NCBI GenBank assembly: GCA_014773175.1
Contig: VXCM01000305.1
Coordinates: 245,012-309,011, forward strand
Source of the DNA: Lucifuga dentata
Lineage: Eukaryota > Chordata > Actinopteri > Ophidiiformes > Bythitidae
Length of the DNA: 64,000 nt
Direction of reading: 5' to 3'
The notes beneath the pieces are model-generated. The model saw only the letters and a list, made by a program, of their open reading frames with translations. It did no database searches and was not told the origin of the DNA. Every line of letters begins with the position of its first letter. Position 1 is the stretch's first letter. Below, one piece after another: positions 12,755 through 26,000 of this stretch. A program made the translations under genes and the position numbers.

Positions 12755-14228
12755 GGTCAACTATGTGCCAATGAAGAGCAAGATGTCAGCAGAAGGGATG
12801 TTTGAAAGACAGCTCTGGCTGCACACCTTTCCTGCTTTACCTGGCCAAGGCAGGCTGCGGGGGCAGCTCCACTGGCAGAAGGGATGAGTGGAAAAAAAGA
12901 GAACAGGACACGGATGAGAATGAAGAGGAAAGAAAATCAAAGGCAAAGAGAGGAAAAGAGAAAAGGACAGGAAACAACTTGGTCCTCTAGTACTACTCTT
13001 TATGCTAACAGACATCAAAGGGAGAAAAGGGAAGTGTAGAAGTGTAATGAGAGAAACTCTCCTGGATCATATAAGAGGCCCAATTTTCAAAGCTCCTACA
13101 AATGCAGCTACTTGCTGCTTTGCTTTTAGCTGAAACGTTGCGGTGCCAGACAAAATCAATGTTGCATTAAATTTCAGAGGGCAATAAAAATGGCTCCAAA
13201 AATCACAATATCAAAATGTCACATTGTAAATACATTTATTTCAAACTGAGGTGATACAGTATTCCAGACTTTTAATGAATGGCATTTCTGCTTTATTGAT
13301 CAGTAATAGTAGAGAAACAGGAAAGGTGGGGAAAAGAGAGGGAGAGGCAGTGCACTTTGTTCATGATTTTTGTTTCTTCACAGTCTAGACCAAGCACTGT
13401 ACGGAACATCACAACTTTGGCGACTTTACTGTGTGCATTATCTCAGCATGCTACTATTTGTCCTACTGTATCTGCTATGGAGCGTGTCTTTTTGACAGAC
13501 AGACTGAGTACTCGGAGAGTGCGTGATATGCCTCCACAAGAGGCGGACAGAAAGAACGGAAAGTTGGTGTATGTAAATGTGTATGTGCATGCACTTTTGA
13601 GTGCTTATGTTTGTCGACATGCTTCCAAAACTCCTCTCGAAAAAGAGTCTGCATGCTTCTTGGTGGGCACATAATAAGTCAAAAGCCTCCTATTGACAGC
13701 CGCTGTCTATAGCAGTGAAGGACTGTGAGTTTGACAAATAGATTCTCTCAGAGCTGTCTATCTGTGGAGGTTCTGCATGGCAGAGTCCAAGAGAGGGAGG
13801 AATGCTGCAAGGTGGATCTGTCCTTAGTCGTAAATGCAATGTCTAGGAACACAGACGAGCGTCATTACCAAGTCAAACCATGTAGTTACAGCTGTCAAAA
13901 TGCTGTTTACCTTAGAGACTTCCAGACCACTCAGGTGTCTGTATCACCCAACTGAAAATGGAAATTCTTTTGAATCAGCAGGTATTTAAAGTATAATCTG
14001 TTCTTAAGAGGCTATCATTAAAACCAAACAATGCTTGCCAATGGAAAAAAGCTTGACGTCAATGACTTTTAAATGAGCCTCAATCTAGCCTTTTATACTG
14101 TTCTCTCTTTATCGCTCCTCCCTTTCATATCACAGACAACCTTTGCCAGTTTTACATTAAATGTGAATGTTTCTGAGATAAACACTGTAACCATGGGAAC
14201 CAAACCCCCAACTTCATAAGAAAAAATC
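12755..14228. other. Non-coding DNA, no supported gene
   Basis: Purine-rich stretches at about 12880-12980 and 13310-13350. A full palindromic cAMP-response-type octamer TGACGTCA lies at 14054-14061; on its own this is weak evidence for regulation. Confidence 0.4.
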
Positions 14229-14260
14229 TTTTTTTTTTTTTTTTNTTTTTTTTTTTTTTT
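14229..14260. repeat. poly(T) tract with one N
   Basis: 16 T, N at 14245, 15 T; same contig-join pattern as at 5417-5456. Confidence 0.9.
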
Positions 14261-16257
14261 GTCTGGAGCCCTTTGTGAGGCCTTACAAGCCTAAGGGTGG
14301 CACACAATCAAAATGCTGAATATTGCTGGGAATGAATCTTGCACATTGTACACTCACATTATCCCTGCAATGAAATAAGAAAAAAACATGTGTGCTACCT
14401 GAAGACCATCCTATTACACATGGAGCAGCATCATCCAGAGAAGGCCAGGGGCTGATGGGATGTGAATGAACCTCTACTAATGACTACCTTGTGTCTACCT
14501 TGTGTACCTTGTGGAGTTCAGTTTAACAAGGTGTGAATGCTGAGCCAGAAATAATGCTATACTAGTAATTTAAAGAATCTATTTAAAGCGATTCTTAACA
14601 TCAAAGGAGCAGAAAATTACATCACAGTCTGTTTACACTCCCACTCATCATTTACACAGCATAAAGCCACTCTGTGTCTTTCACTGAGAGCCTGAGAGTG
14701 TGGTACTTACCTATTGGAGGAGATATAAGAATTTGTCAGGGATATGCACCAGTTGAGCAGTGTTTAAAGACAAGATAATAGGGAGGGGAGCTGATGAGGC
14801 CCCAGGCTTCAGCCAAAGAGTCTAACCAGTGCGTGATGTTTGACAAGGCAAGTTTGGACTCAATGTGGGGGTCTTCAATGGCTACCAAGCTCCATGCAAG
14901 GCAAGGCATAACAAAGCCTACTTTTTAAAACATGAATGAACAACACATAACAACACTTTCCAGTACATTATGCCAATTAATAGGCCTCAGCAAATTTCTG
15001 TGCATTACAAGTACTTGAAATGTTGTGAGTTCAAATATTATTTGTTACCTTTGAGTTCTCCAAACCTCTTCAATTCATCTCATCATCTACACCAAATAAT
15101 TCCTCCCATTTTTCCTGTCATTTTACACATGCATTCTAACACAACAGAAATACTCTACCTTTGGGCAGGCTCACGCTACCCTGTTTGATCAAACAGCCAC
15201 CATGTTTCTTACACTCAAAAGAGGAGAGCAAGCACAAAGTTGCCACTTTTGATGTCCTTCCTTTTTCTCTCACCTTTCTCATTCCCCCTCATAGCAGGGT
15301 ATGCCTTAAAAGTGAGGATAACTCCCTGTTTGCACTGTTTTTTTTCCAATTCAACCAATCACAACAAAGAAGAGACTGGTTTTTATGCCAGAATTGACTG
15401 CAGCCATCATTTCTGCCTCCAGATCTACAGTATTCTACTCTAAAAGTCAGTACAGAAAAAGTCAGTACCTCTTTGCTAAAAGAGCTCAGGTCACCTCCAG
15501 CTGAAAAGAGCACTTGTGTTGGCGTGGAAACAGAGCGTACAATACCAAACATGCTTTTCATAGACTAAGTAAAGTTGTGGACATGCCTCAACAAAAAAGT
15601 AAAACAGCACAAATGTGGGCATAAACTAATTAATAATGTGGGTCTTCAGTATCTTCACACATGGCTGAAATGGCAGATGCTGATGGTGCTGAGATGTGAC
15701 TTAGGGAGAATTGTGTTGAAGGATCCTACAGAGTGGAGTTAAAAATAGAGCATGAAATGNATACCTGTGGGTTTGGGAGGCAGCCTAGTTAGCGCTGAAC
15801 AGCAGCACTGTGTACGATGTGGAGCTGGAGAGAGAGACATGAGAGACAGGATGAGTAAGGTGGAAAAACAGATGACAGATAATAAGAGCAGAAAGAGAGA
15901 GAAGAAGTCGGGATGGGGAGAAGCAAGACGAGATAACAAGTCAGATTAGCATGCCATGTTTGAGCCAATAATTTCACAGTAGACAGCATCACGAGCTTCA
16001 GTCTGCTAGAGACACAGACAAAATGACATGCGTGTGCACACACACACAACTGGAATATAATGCATACTGAATTATGGAAAGGAGCTGATTAACATCTCTT
16101 AAATTTGTTATCAAGAAGCTCAGGTGACCATTACAATGTCAAAAAAATATTGAATGGAGAGTGCCACTACAAAACACATTGCCAAAGCTGAGTTGGATTA
16201 CTTCCTCAGATGTACATTGTTTTCACTAAGTTATACAAAGATTTTTTTGTGTGTGTC
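14261..16257. other. Non-coding DNA, no supported gene
   Basis: Three near-tandem copies of TACCTTGTG occupy about 14484-14514. A single N is at 15760 with no duplication around it. A minus-strand ATAG|GTAAGTAC donor-like site lies at about 14708-14712 but follows an in-frame stop. Nothing else is recognisable. Confidence 0.45.
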
Positions 16258-16713
16258 TTAAAGGACCATAAAGGTGATTTTGTAAGTTTAAGCCCAATAA
16301 ATACTACCTGCATACACGTTCCGACAACTGTTTTCCAAAACATAAAAATGTATTTTAGTTTTCCTGTTATTTTGCCAAATCCCCTAAACTTTCTAAAATG
16401 TTCAGGTGATATGTCCACCTTAAAATTTAGGCTTCACCTGTTAACTTGTATGTCAGAATGTAGAAGGTTTGCTGTGATGTGTTACTTATCTCAAGCATGT
16501 TTCAAGTCTCTACAAGTTGATTTTTATAGCATACTAGAATGAACTGAAACCAATGGCNCAAGCATGTTTCAAGTCTCTACAAGTTGATTTTTATAGCATA
16601 CTAGAATGAACTGAAACCAATGGCAGTCTGGAAGTAGGAAAAACAATAACATGGTTACTCCTTCATTAGTATGTTTTTGGAAATGGTTATCAGTAATGTA
16701 ACATAACTTTAAG
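16258..16713 (-). mobile_element. Inverted-repeat MITE (copy 2), TTAA at left end
   Basis: The left end is TTAAAGGACCATA and then AAGCCCAATAAATACTACC. The right side carries the inverted counterpart (TTTTTGGAAATGGTTATCAG...) of the CCGACAACTGTTTTCCAAAA motif at about 16320. The far right terminus is eroded. The middle part reads as the reverse complement of copies 4 and 5, so this copy lies in the opposite orientation. It contains a 66-bp assembly duplication around an N. No transposase is encoded, so it would be mobilised in trans. Confidence 0.75.
16492..16624. repeat. 66-bp exact duplication around a single N (assembly artefact)
   Basis: Positions 16492-16557 and 16559-16624 are identical and separated by N at 16558. 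This most likely records two contigs whose overlap was not merged, so the true sequence probably has one copy. Confidence 0.9.
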
Positions 16714-19264
16714 TAACAAACCTACAGTAGATTATATGACTGTAAATCTATTTACTCACATATGTAAATGATCCATTGTCTTAAAATCAGAATAAGCAAT
16801 CTCCTCATGCATACTTCCCCTCATAAGCAATGAGCTATATGTATTCAGCCAGCAACGGAATCCTACTAATTTTATCCATGTATGGCTTACTCACATTTTT
16901 TGCCTTAATTGCAGTAAAGACAAAAATTGGAGAAAAGCCTTTCTGTAGACATACAGACTATTTGACGACCAATGACGGCTGGCATACTGAAGAATGCATT
17001 TGCTTGAATTAGGATTACACTGATTGAAAAGAGACATGGTCTCATAGAAAGGCTACAGTTAAATATTGACATCAGAAGGCAAACAAAGGCAACAGAAGGC
17101 AGTTATTTGAAGAAGTTGCACCATGTAAAATCATTGCATTGTTTACTTGAGGGCCAGACAGATGCAGTGTTACCATTTTATCTGAGCGAGAAATATTCCA
17201 AAAATCAGAACACATGGCCCATCATTTGGTTGCTAATAAGCTATTGTTCTCAGCATGCTAAGAGGGATTCTGTTCTGAGTCATCATCAACAATTAGAGGA
17301 AGATTTGGTAAAACAAAATGTGGACCGGCTGGAATGAAAATACATCCAGACTCAAAAGCTTATTACCTGGACACTTGGGAAACTGAAGATTTAAAACTTT
17401 TAATCCTCAAGAATCGGAAATCAATAAAAAAAAAAAAAACTTCATTATGCTTGTTATTTGGGATGCTCTGGGTAATTCAGATAGTTTTGGTTGCTTTAAC
17501 TAGTGCCTGCACATAATTTTGTACTCAACACAGGACCTGATTACCAATTATACACAAGGAGGGAAAGTGATACAACCGCAATTACAGTCATTTGTCCAAT
17601 TTATGACTGTCACAAAAACATGACATTTTGTGATTTACTGTAATTTAGGAGACACCATCCATCTTTACATTTTATGTTTGGATTTCATGATCCTTCTGGT
17701 GCAAATCATGAGGATCAGAGTTACAAACTTTTGTAACAAATAAACTGGATGTATTTGTATGACCAATGTATCCTTGTTTTTCAGTTAGGTTATTAAGGTT
17801 ATAAATCACTGCGAAAACATTTATGCATAGTCAGTACAGCTCATTATTTAGCATATTAACTAATTAACATGCAGCTAAGCAAGGTGTGCTAACAACATCC
17901 TGATTAATTATGAACAACATGACAGCGTGTTGCCAATTCCTCCTTCTTCTCTCCTCCTCCATCTCTCTCTCTCTCTCTCCATGTCTTAATCAATGATGCA
18001 CTTCAATGTGCCATAATTTGCCAAAATCATTGCCTAAACAGGAGTGCATCTGTCAGGGGATGACAAAATGATAATGACATTGTCACAAAGGTAAAGAAAA
18101 CATCAACTGCCCACAGAGGATGCACCATAGTAGGACTGGAAATCCATGGCTACCTCAATTCCACCATTTGATTTCATTCAGCATGCTACAGTTCACTTAT
18201 AAAATGATTTCTGATGCATATTGAAGCATCTCAGTTTCTGATTTTCATAGTTTCTTACTGTGATCACATTCACAATGACACAGCCGTTAATATCCCTTAC
18301 AGTTTTACAATCATTATAGTTTATTAACATAATAGAAGTATGCAAATTGGAAGGCTGTGGTTCCATAAATGAGCAAATCAGAATATTCTAACTATTTGCC
18401 TAGCGTTATTTGTTCTATTCAGCTTTCAAAGCAGCCAGCTGGAAAAATAAAAAAGGTCAGATGGACTTTGGTGTAATATCTAAATTTAAGTGCTATATTA
18501 ATATCTGTACCATCTGCAACTGCTACATGGAGACAATCAAGAATGGTTTAATATACAGATTTAAGCTGTCAACAAATTAGCAGCAAAAAACAGAAATTTC
18601 ATTCACAAAGTAATACACGACAAATTGCACTGCCATATATAGGAGAAATGATTTATAAGAATGAAGCTCTCTAAGTACAAGGTACTGGGATTAGTTTTGC
18701 CTTTGAGAATTGTGACTAGTGTACTGTATTTCTATGAACCTGTACTGAAAACGTCTTCAAAAGTAGTGATCTAATAAACTGAGTGGAGCATGAACAACTT
18801 AATTTAAGAGAATTGTGACCAGAGGAAAGAAGTGAGTGATGTCGATGCTCAAATAAAAATCTTAAAGCTCCACAAAGAAAATTTTCAGTAAGACAAAGGT
18901 CCGTTTAATAAAGTCAGTCAAGCCAGGGTCGGATTGGGATCCTAATTTTTTACCAAGAATCTAAGGTGTTGAAGGGGGTNGGATAGTGGAATAGTGCAGT
19001 CAGACATTCAGTTTTTTCAAATTTTGACTTGTGCCGCAGTGATGTCTTGCAGATAACACAAATAAAACATACGAAAAGTACAATGTGCACAGAGTCTGGA
19101 GACAGTTGTGCTTCAGTCCAGATCTGGACTGGAGTCCGGATTTTGAGGATAGCTGGTATAGAGAATGGATGAACAGAGAGATAGATGGAAGGATGAACAG
19201 ATGGATTCACTGAATTGAGAATCAGAATAAAAGAAAAATCCAAAATTTGACACTGAGGTGGAGG
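16714..19264. other. AT-rich non-coding DNA
   Basis: No supported gene. Short simple repeats: a 13-base A run near 17430 and (CT)n at about 17961-17980. A single N is at 18980. Around 18926 the bases CAGGGTCGGATTGGGATCC resemble a hAT-type terminus, but no partner end was found. Confidence 0.45.
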
Positions 19265-19515
19265 GTGGAGGTGGACAGCTGAGGTGGAGGTGTTTTGGGC
19301 TCTAATTGAGAAGTCTCCTGGGCCTCCCTGGAGAGGTATTCCAGAATCATGGGGCAGACCCAGAACACGATGGAGGGATTATGGGATACATCTGGCCTGG
19401 GTACACCTTGGCATCCCCAGGGAAAGCTGTAGAGGTCGTAGCTATGAGGGCAACATCTGGGCTACTTTTCTTAGTTTTTTTGTCTCTGACCTGGACTCAG
19501 ATAAGCTGTGTTGAG
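19265..19515 (+). mobile_element. RTE-type LINE, 3' end fragment
   Basis: The run GGCCTCCCTGGAGAGGTATT, then CCCAGAACACGATGGAGGGA, TGGCCTGGGTACACCTTGGC and CTGGACTCAGATAAGC follows the 3' end of fish RTE-like non-LTR retrotransposons, where the encoded C-terminus reads like GRPRxRWxDYV. In one frame here GRPRTRWRDYG can be read, followed by HLAWVHLGIPRE. Only the last part of the reverse-transcriptase frame remains, and it is shifted and diverged. 5' truncation is typical of these elements. Confidence 0.75.
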
Positions 19516-19960
19516 CAGCCATTTTACACTGTTGATGGGGAGAAATCCTTAACAAATCCATATGAATTTCTCTACCAACAACTTGCCTCATCAGATCAAT
19601 GTTATAAAGCTTTGTTCTGAATCAGGAGATGCATCAAGGATTGATGAGCTTTACTGTAGAAAGTGGACACATCCTTCAATCTTCACAATGTTTTTCTAAA
19701 AAGAAAAAAGCTCTTCTTTCCTATGTCAGTGGAACATTTAACTTCCTCTAAATAGAAACAGGTGTGGCAATGAAAACCAGAGGTCAGAACAATCATTCAT
19801 AGAGTTGGTGACGCCAAAGAGCTCTCTCTCTCTCTCTTTACCTGCCCCCCCCCTCCCCCCATGTGTTACATGGAAACGGGACTGTCAGAAACCTGTGGAT
19901 GACACCTCTTTCATTTCCCGTTTTTCATGATTTCAGCCCACAATTCTCTTCCTGTAGGAG
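19516..19960. other. Non-coding DNA
   Basis: Contains a short (CT)n tract running into poly(C) at about 19821-19859. No gene seen. Confidence 0.5.
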
Positions 19961-20085
19961 CCAAAAAAAAAAAGGGATGACAATCAGGAAAACACCCAAT
20001 CTATTAATAAAAATAACTCCGANCCAAAAAAAAAAAGGGATGACAATCAGGAAAACACCCAATCTATTAATAAAAATAACTCCGA
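19961..20085. repeat. 62-bp exact duplication around a single N (assembly artefact)
   Basis: Positions 19961-20022 and 20024-20085 are identical, separated by N at 20023. It also creates an artificial repeated peptide in the plus-strand open frame. Confidence 0.9.
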
Positions 20086-23000
20086 AATTGTGCCCATGCC
20101 TCGCAGACCAGTGATCTTATTTTTGCTTTGACGGGGACACCCGATAAAAATCAAGAAATCACAGTTCATGTTGTTCGTGTTCTTGTTTCTATCACTTCCT
20201 CTGCTGAGGAAATGAAAATTAGTTTATTGAGGAGTAGTAAATGGAACAAAAATTGGTGAGATTCATGTTCCTATCATAAACATAATATTTTTCTGGAGCT
20301 AGCTCTAACTATTAAATTAACTATTAAACTATTAAAGATATAGTTCATCAAAACTGTTTACATGCTACTGCATTAGTACCATTCAAACTACAAATCAGGA
20401 TTTGTTGCAAGTTTGTAGGCCTACTTTTGATTGTATATAATTCCATAATATGCCCACATCCAAGTATCTATTTTAGTCCACCAGGTCCAGATCCTTTTCT
20501 GGATCCAGACTATTGATAGTCTATCATAGGACAAACATACCTGATTTTTAAATTGAGATTAGTGTATTACCTTTGAAAAACTGACAAACTATTTCACTAT
20601 GTTAAGAAATCACAAAAAAAAAAAAAAAGNAAAAAAAAAAAAAAAAGTCAGAATTTCTTCGTCCAGGCTTGTGCTAATATTTAATGAATTATTCTCTTTG
20701 ACCAAGATATGTCAAAATTAATTCATAACTTTTTCAATAACGCTGCCTAAAAACAAACCAATAAACCAAATCAGACATGGGTAAAAACATAACCTCCATG
20801 TTAGACATAATAAAAATGGTAAGAAAAACAGAACAAAAAACAAGTCACATGATATATAACACAATCCACCTACATAACCTAGTCTAAGAATGTAGCACTC
20901 TGGTCTAACAGAAATGTGTTTTATTTAGAGCTTTATTTATCCATGAAATGCCAGATGAATACACTTGATCTATTCCATTAACCACAACCCCACTGGGAGC
21001 CGCCCAGTACAGCCACAGTCCTCTACTGAGCAGAAGTGCCTCACACATGTGCACTTTGACAATAGGTGCCATCCACCTTTCCATAACTACATCCACCCAC
21101 CTAGCACAGGAACTGAAATCCAGCTGCTTTCTTCTCACGAACTCCTTTAATACCTGACAAATAACATTATATATTCACCTAGACCCTATCCATCTTGATC
21201 ACATTAAAAAATGGTTCCTTTTTCTAAGCCATTGCAGAAAAGCTATTAATATGCCAAAAGGGAGTATCACACAGATAAATGTCAGCGGTGCAATGTATAC
21301 AGGTTAATGGGTTTTGAACACTGCTGACACTGTTTGGCTCAAATAAAACACTGAAGACAAGAGTGATAACTGGTCCACTACATTCAATTATCCTGCTGAG
21401 AGGACACAGTGTCTGTGCTCCTCAATGTCCTGAGGGGCATCTTATATTTTTCAAATAACAAGAGTAAATTACCTGTCAAGACTTTGATAGAACAGCTAGA
21501 CTGAAAACTACTAATGACCACAACAATGCTAAAGATAAGCACTTTTGCAAATTATTTCTTTTAGTTCAACACAGACACAGATAAGACTGATATCAGGTGT
21601 TACATGATCAAGATTTAAGATTTCAGAAAGAACCGGTTTCACTGGGAATGGGAAACTTTTTCCGGGAAAAACCAAACATTTTTAAGTCCTAGCTTGGCCA
21701 CTTAATGGGAATGGGCGTTGGTTGCCTGTTCCAGATTTAGCTCAGTCTCACATCTGGGCCCATTATCAGCTATACCACACCACACGGGAGCCGCTTTGTA
21801 TCACCAGGGAAACTCTGCTCCATCCCGCCACATTTCCTGCTATGACCTCACTCACACTCACACTCACAACAGAATAAAAACACTTTACGTCAACCATCAG
21901 CACTTTTCCCAGCATGAGGCAGGCAGCAACAGTTCAACCAAAGTGGTTTTTTTTTTGTTTGTTTCACAAGGCCATAATACAAGGTTAGTGTGTTCCTGTT
22001 TTTAAAAGACATGACCAGCACTCCAAGTGTATGGACTAGAATGATTTTATGAATCCTAGAAGACAATTTGAGGAAAAAGTTAACCTTTTTTCCTGTGAGG
22101 TACTCCAACGAAATAGCAGATTGTTAATTGTAAACTAGAAGATGTTTAAAAAAACATCACTGCAAACAGTACAGTATCACCTTATTCCAACAGCAGGTGG
22201 AGTCATCTTGATTTTGAGGAATCATAGAAATTATGCCTTTGAAACATGACAGCTTTAACAAGCAAATGCTTTTTGGCGTCGTCAGCATCTCATCCTGTGC
22301 ATTTTGGATAATGCAGCACCACATTTAATATTGTGCTGAAACTGCACATGGCATTCCAGTTTGTCATTTGCACTAAATTACATTACAAGCATAGCACTGT
22401 GAAATTAATGAGAGTGACTCAGCGACTTAATGAACTTGGCCTGTGCTGTGAGCTAGCGGCTCACAACCAACCACCTATGTAATGGAGCGCCAGCCACATC
22501 AGGTCTCGCTCCCTATGTAGACTGCTCAATAAAGCTGAGCATCTCACTTTAATGACTGGCGACATTTTTCCTCTCTCAGATGCACTTTTAATTATCAGCT
22601 CCACGGTCTTCTCCAGCATCTGAGCCCGGTGGACAGGGCTCACATCTTAACTAAAATCTTCCAACTGCACAGTATTGGCTAAAAGTCAGGGTCTGAAATT
22701 TGTTAGTGATGCTGAATTCAGCCACAGAATGGCATTATAGAATGTACATTACTGCTTACATTACCTGCCATTTTATGAGCAGCAGAGTGACCTGAATAAA
22801 CAAATGATCATGACTTTGACATCAGGATCTGTAGCCCATTTCAATTTGTGAAGAATTGTTTCAGATACAACTTTGGCACACAGATGTTTAAGATTGAGGT
22901 CAAAGTCCTGTGCCATATTCATCACAGGGTGTCTTGGAGCAGTCTGACCTTGAGACAAGAGCATATGAGTGGAGCTGGTCAAAATTTATTGGAGCGTGGA

Positions 23001-26000
23001 ATGAGTTTTTCCCAACAACCACTCCAGAATTTCCAAAACTTGAGCAAAAACATGTTTAAATGATATTACTATTCATGCCTGTATTGATATTAGATGGCTG
23101 ACTATATTTATACCACCAAGACTAGATCAGTGCTGTTAAAATGGGTAAACATGATGTAGCTTACATGGAGTGATTTTAGAGCAGGAGATTGGTGTGGTGG
23201 TCAGGGAAAAGCATCTTTAAAGGAGAACTATATGTCCATCCGCTGTGTTCAATGTTCAGCCGTTAGCAGCAGGTTTAATGCTAAACTGCTTTTAGCCTTC
23301 AAAACATGGTGGCATCAGGGAATTCTGTCAGCTATCACACATACACATCAAGCAAGAACCTGAAATCATTTGGTTCTCCTCTCCTCCTGTACTTCTTTTG
23401 ACAGTAGTAATTAATCGGACAAACCATTTCAGAATCTGATGCATCAGTGAGGGACAGAATGCTTCATTTGTATAAAAAAAAAATCTAATCAAGCTACACA
23501 AATAAAGTGGTGTGTGTTTACTCCACTGCAGAATGGGAATCTTTGTCAATTTCTGTGGTTTATCCACCAGGCAGGATCAATGCCTCCTTATGAAGCAGCT
23601 GATGCTCTATCCCTAATGAAATCCTCAGCGGAGCATCACGGATAGAGCATATTTCTTAAATCAGCTTTTAAAGAGTGCTTCCTCTTAAACTTATCTTAAA
23701 CTTTTTTTCATTGCTTAATTTTTTAAAATAGCATAATAGTCATTTGTTGTCCAACTACAACAGGCTTCATTTTGCCTGAAAATCTAGAATATGTTTTATG
23801 TGTTATGACTACAGGTAATCACAGGTAACAGAATAACATTTTATATCAATAAAATATTTTTTAAAATCATCATTAGCATTCAGCTTCAGAGTTTCAAAAA
23901 GTTACAGTTTATTTGCCAACAGCTCCAGTGAAGTTTGTTACCAGAGATGAAAGTGCAGCGCCTGAATTTAACTTACTGGCTCAGTTCTGCTACATTATTA
24001 ATATGCTTCTTATTTGTAAAAAAAAAAAAAAAACATCTAATAGAGCCCTTTCCTTTTTATATGTAAAATACATTTTGCAGCAAAATAAATCATTAGTTTA
24101 TAACTCTAATGCTCTAATGTGAGCACTAGATGTAAAAAGAACATGAAATGGGGAAATAAGGGAACAAACACTTGGATAAGTGAGCATCACACCAGTAAGT
24201 CATATTGGGCAAATGTGACTTAAGGGACGGACAGATGTTGAAAACTACTGGGACAAATGGAGAGTGAGGATGAGAGGATGGAAAAGGAGCAGAGGAGAAA
24301 GAGTGAAAGATGGAGAAGAAGGTGAGCTTAACAGTAACAGAAATTACAACACAGAACAGAAGACTGTAGAGAGAGAGTCATCTTATTCCTCTCCCTCTGG
24401 GCTCTTCCTGCATTTCCTCCTGCTCTTATTTTCCTCTGCTCCAGCTCTCCTGTCTTCCTCTGCACCATTTAAATATTTTATATTCCTGATGTTGTTTTAG
24501 CAATCTGTCCTACACTTTGATCAGGCTGCATGTCACTGATTTGTTGTGTGGCAGAATGAGACATTGACTTTTTCATCACAAAGGAAGAGGCAATCAAGAC
24601 AGGCTCGTTGAACAAAGAAAAATCAGTAAATAATGCATTAATCGGCTTGTCTTCATCTGTTTTATCACTCTTTAAAGCCCCAATACAGTACAGCACCAAC
24701 CGTTTTATAACCACAAATAGGCCGATGTTTTGCATCCACGTTAATGTAACTGTAATGACATTCAAAGTCACTGTAAGCAGTTTCTGTCTATATTCATTAT
24801 TTAAGTCCATTTTTTCCTGTCTGCATGAATACATCAACAATGATTCATCTATATTGCTGTACAGTAAGCTCAGCTTCCTATACTGTGCATTTTGAAAAAA
24901 AAAAAAGTATTTGGAAATGTTAAATATCAAATAGCCAATGCAGCAATAAATGCAGAGGGACAGATTTCTGAGTCAGGAAAGCTGAGCTGTATTCTACAAA
25001 ATCATATCAGCTCTTAATGCATTTCTGAGCCAAACCCCACTGTTGCTCTGGCTTTGATGTTCAAACTGCAATCCTGCAGTGCCAGAAAAAAACTTCTAAA
25101 AATGGGCCCTAAAATCTGGGAGTGAGAGGAAATGTTGCTGTGCCATAATCCTGCGGGTAATCGTTCACATTTGATCACCATACATGAATATGAATGCTGT
25201 TCTGCATGTCCTTGGAAAATCCCCAGACTTACAGTCAGCTGCTGGGGCAAAGAGACCATTCTAAACATTTTCTGCACTTTTTCTGGAACATGATAGGTAA
25301 TGAAACAACTTACTGAAACCTCCAGCAAAATAAGTAGCATGACATAGCACTGACAGTGGCACAATTTCAGGTTTACCAAAGACAAAACAGGGAGACGAAA
25401 AAGAAAAAAAGGAGTGCTGCAGTGCCTGACAACGCCAAGTGGATGATTACAGATGGCTGATTTTTAGAGATATGCTTGAGCATGTTTCCAGGCTCATTTC
25501 AGCATAATTTTCTTCCTTTATCCATGGATCCACCAGCCCTGTGGTGGATGTAGAGACAGAGGCCTAATAGAGTGAACATGTGGGGAGACAGGAGAGAGAG
25601 AGAGAGAGGGAAGGAGGGAGAGGGAGAGACAGACTTTGGGACTGATTTGATTTCAATTCTTGACGTGACAATATACAAGTATAAATTATTCGATTTTATG
25701 AATCAAAACAGAAACAAACAGAAAATCAAATTACATGATTTCATCCCAGCCATTAAAGGCCCATATGCATATGATGATGCTCTGCAAACAGTTCATGACA
25801 TTCATTGCTCAAAAACGAACCAGTACCTTCCATGTACACTGAGTTTGTGAGGGCCAGATAATCCTTATCTATCATTGTGCAGACATCTGTAAATCTTTGG
25901 TTAAATAATGATAGGATCACATATTAGGTATTACAACTTTCACTTGAAGTGCAAGAATTTGATTGGACAGTTGACATTACGGAAAACATGATTTAATCAC

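Noticed and set aside
14708..14900. Minus-strand donor ATAG|GTAAGTAC
   Set aside because: The only frame open through the preceding bases ends in a stop (TAG) at the junction; no acceptor was identified.
19863..20114. Plus-strand frame with a repeated peptide
   Set aside because: The repetition comes from the 62-bp duplication around an N and is an assembly artefact.
24478..24930. Longest open frame in the window, 150 codons, minus strand
   Set aside because: It has no recognisable domain, no CpG island or splice signals, and AT-driven composition; a frame this long is expected by chance in 64 kb.
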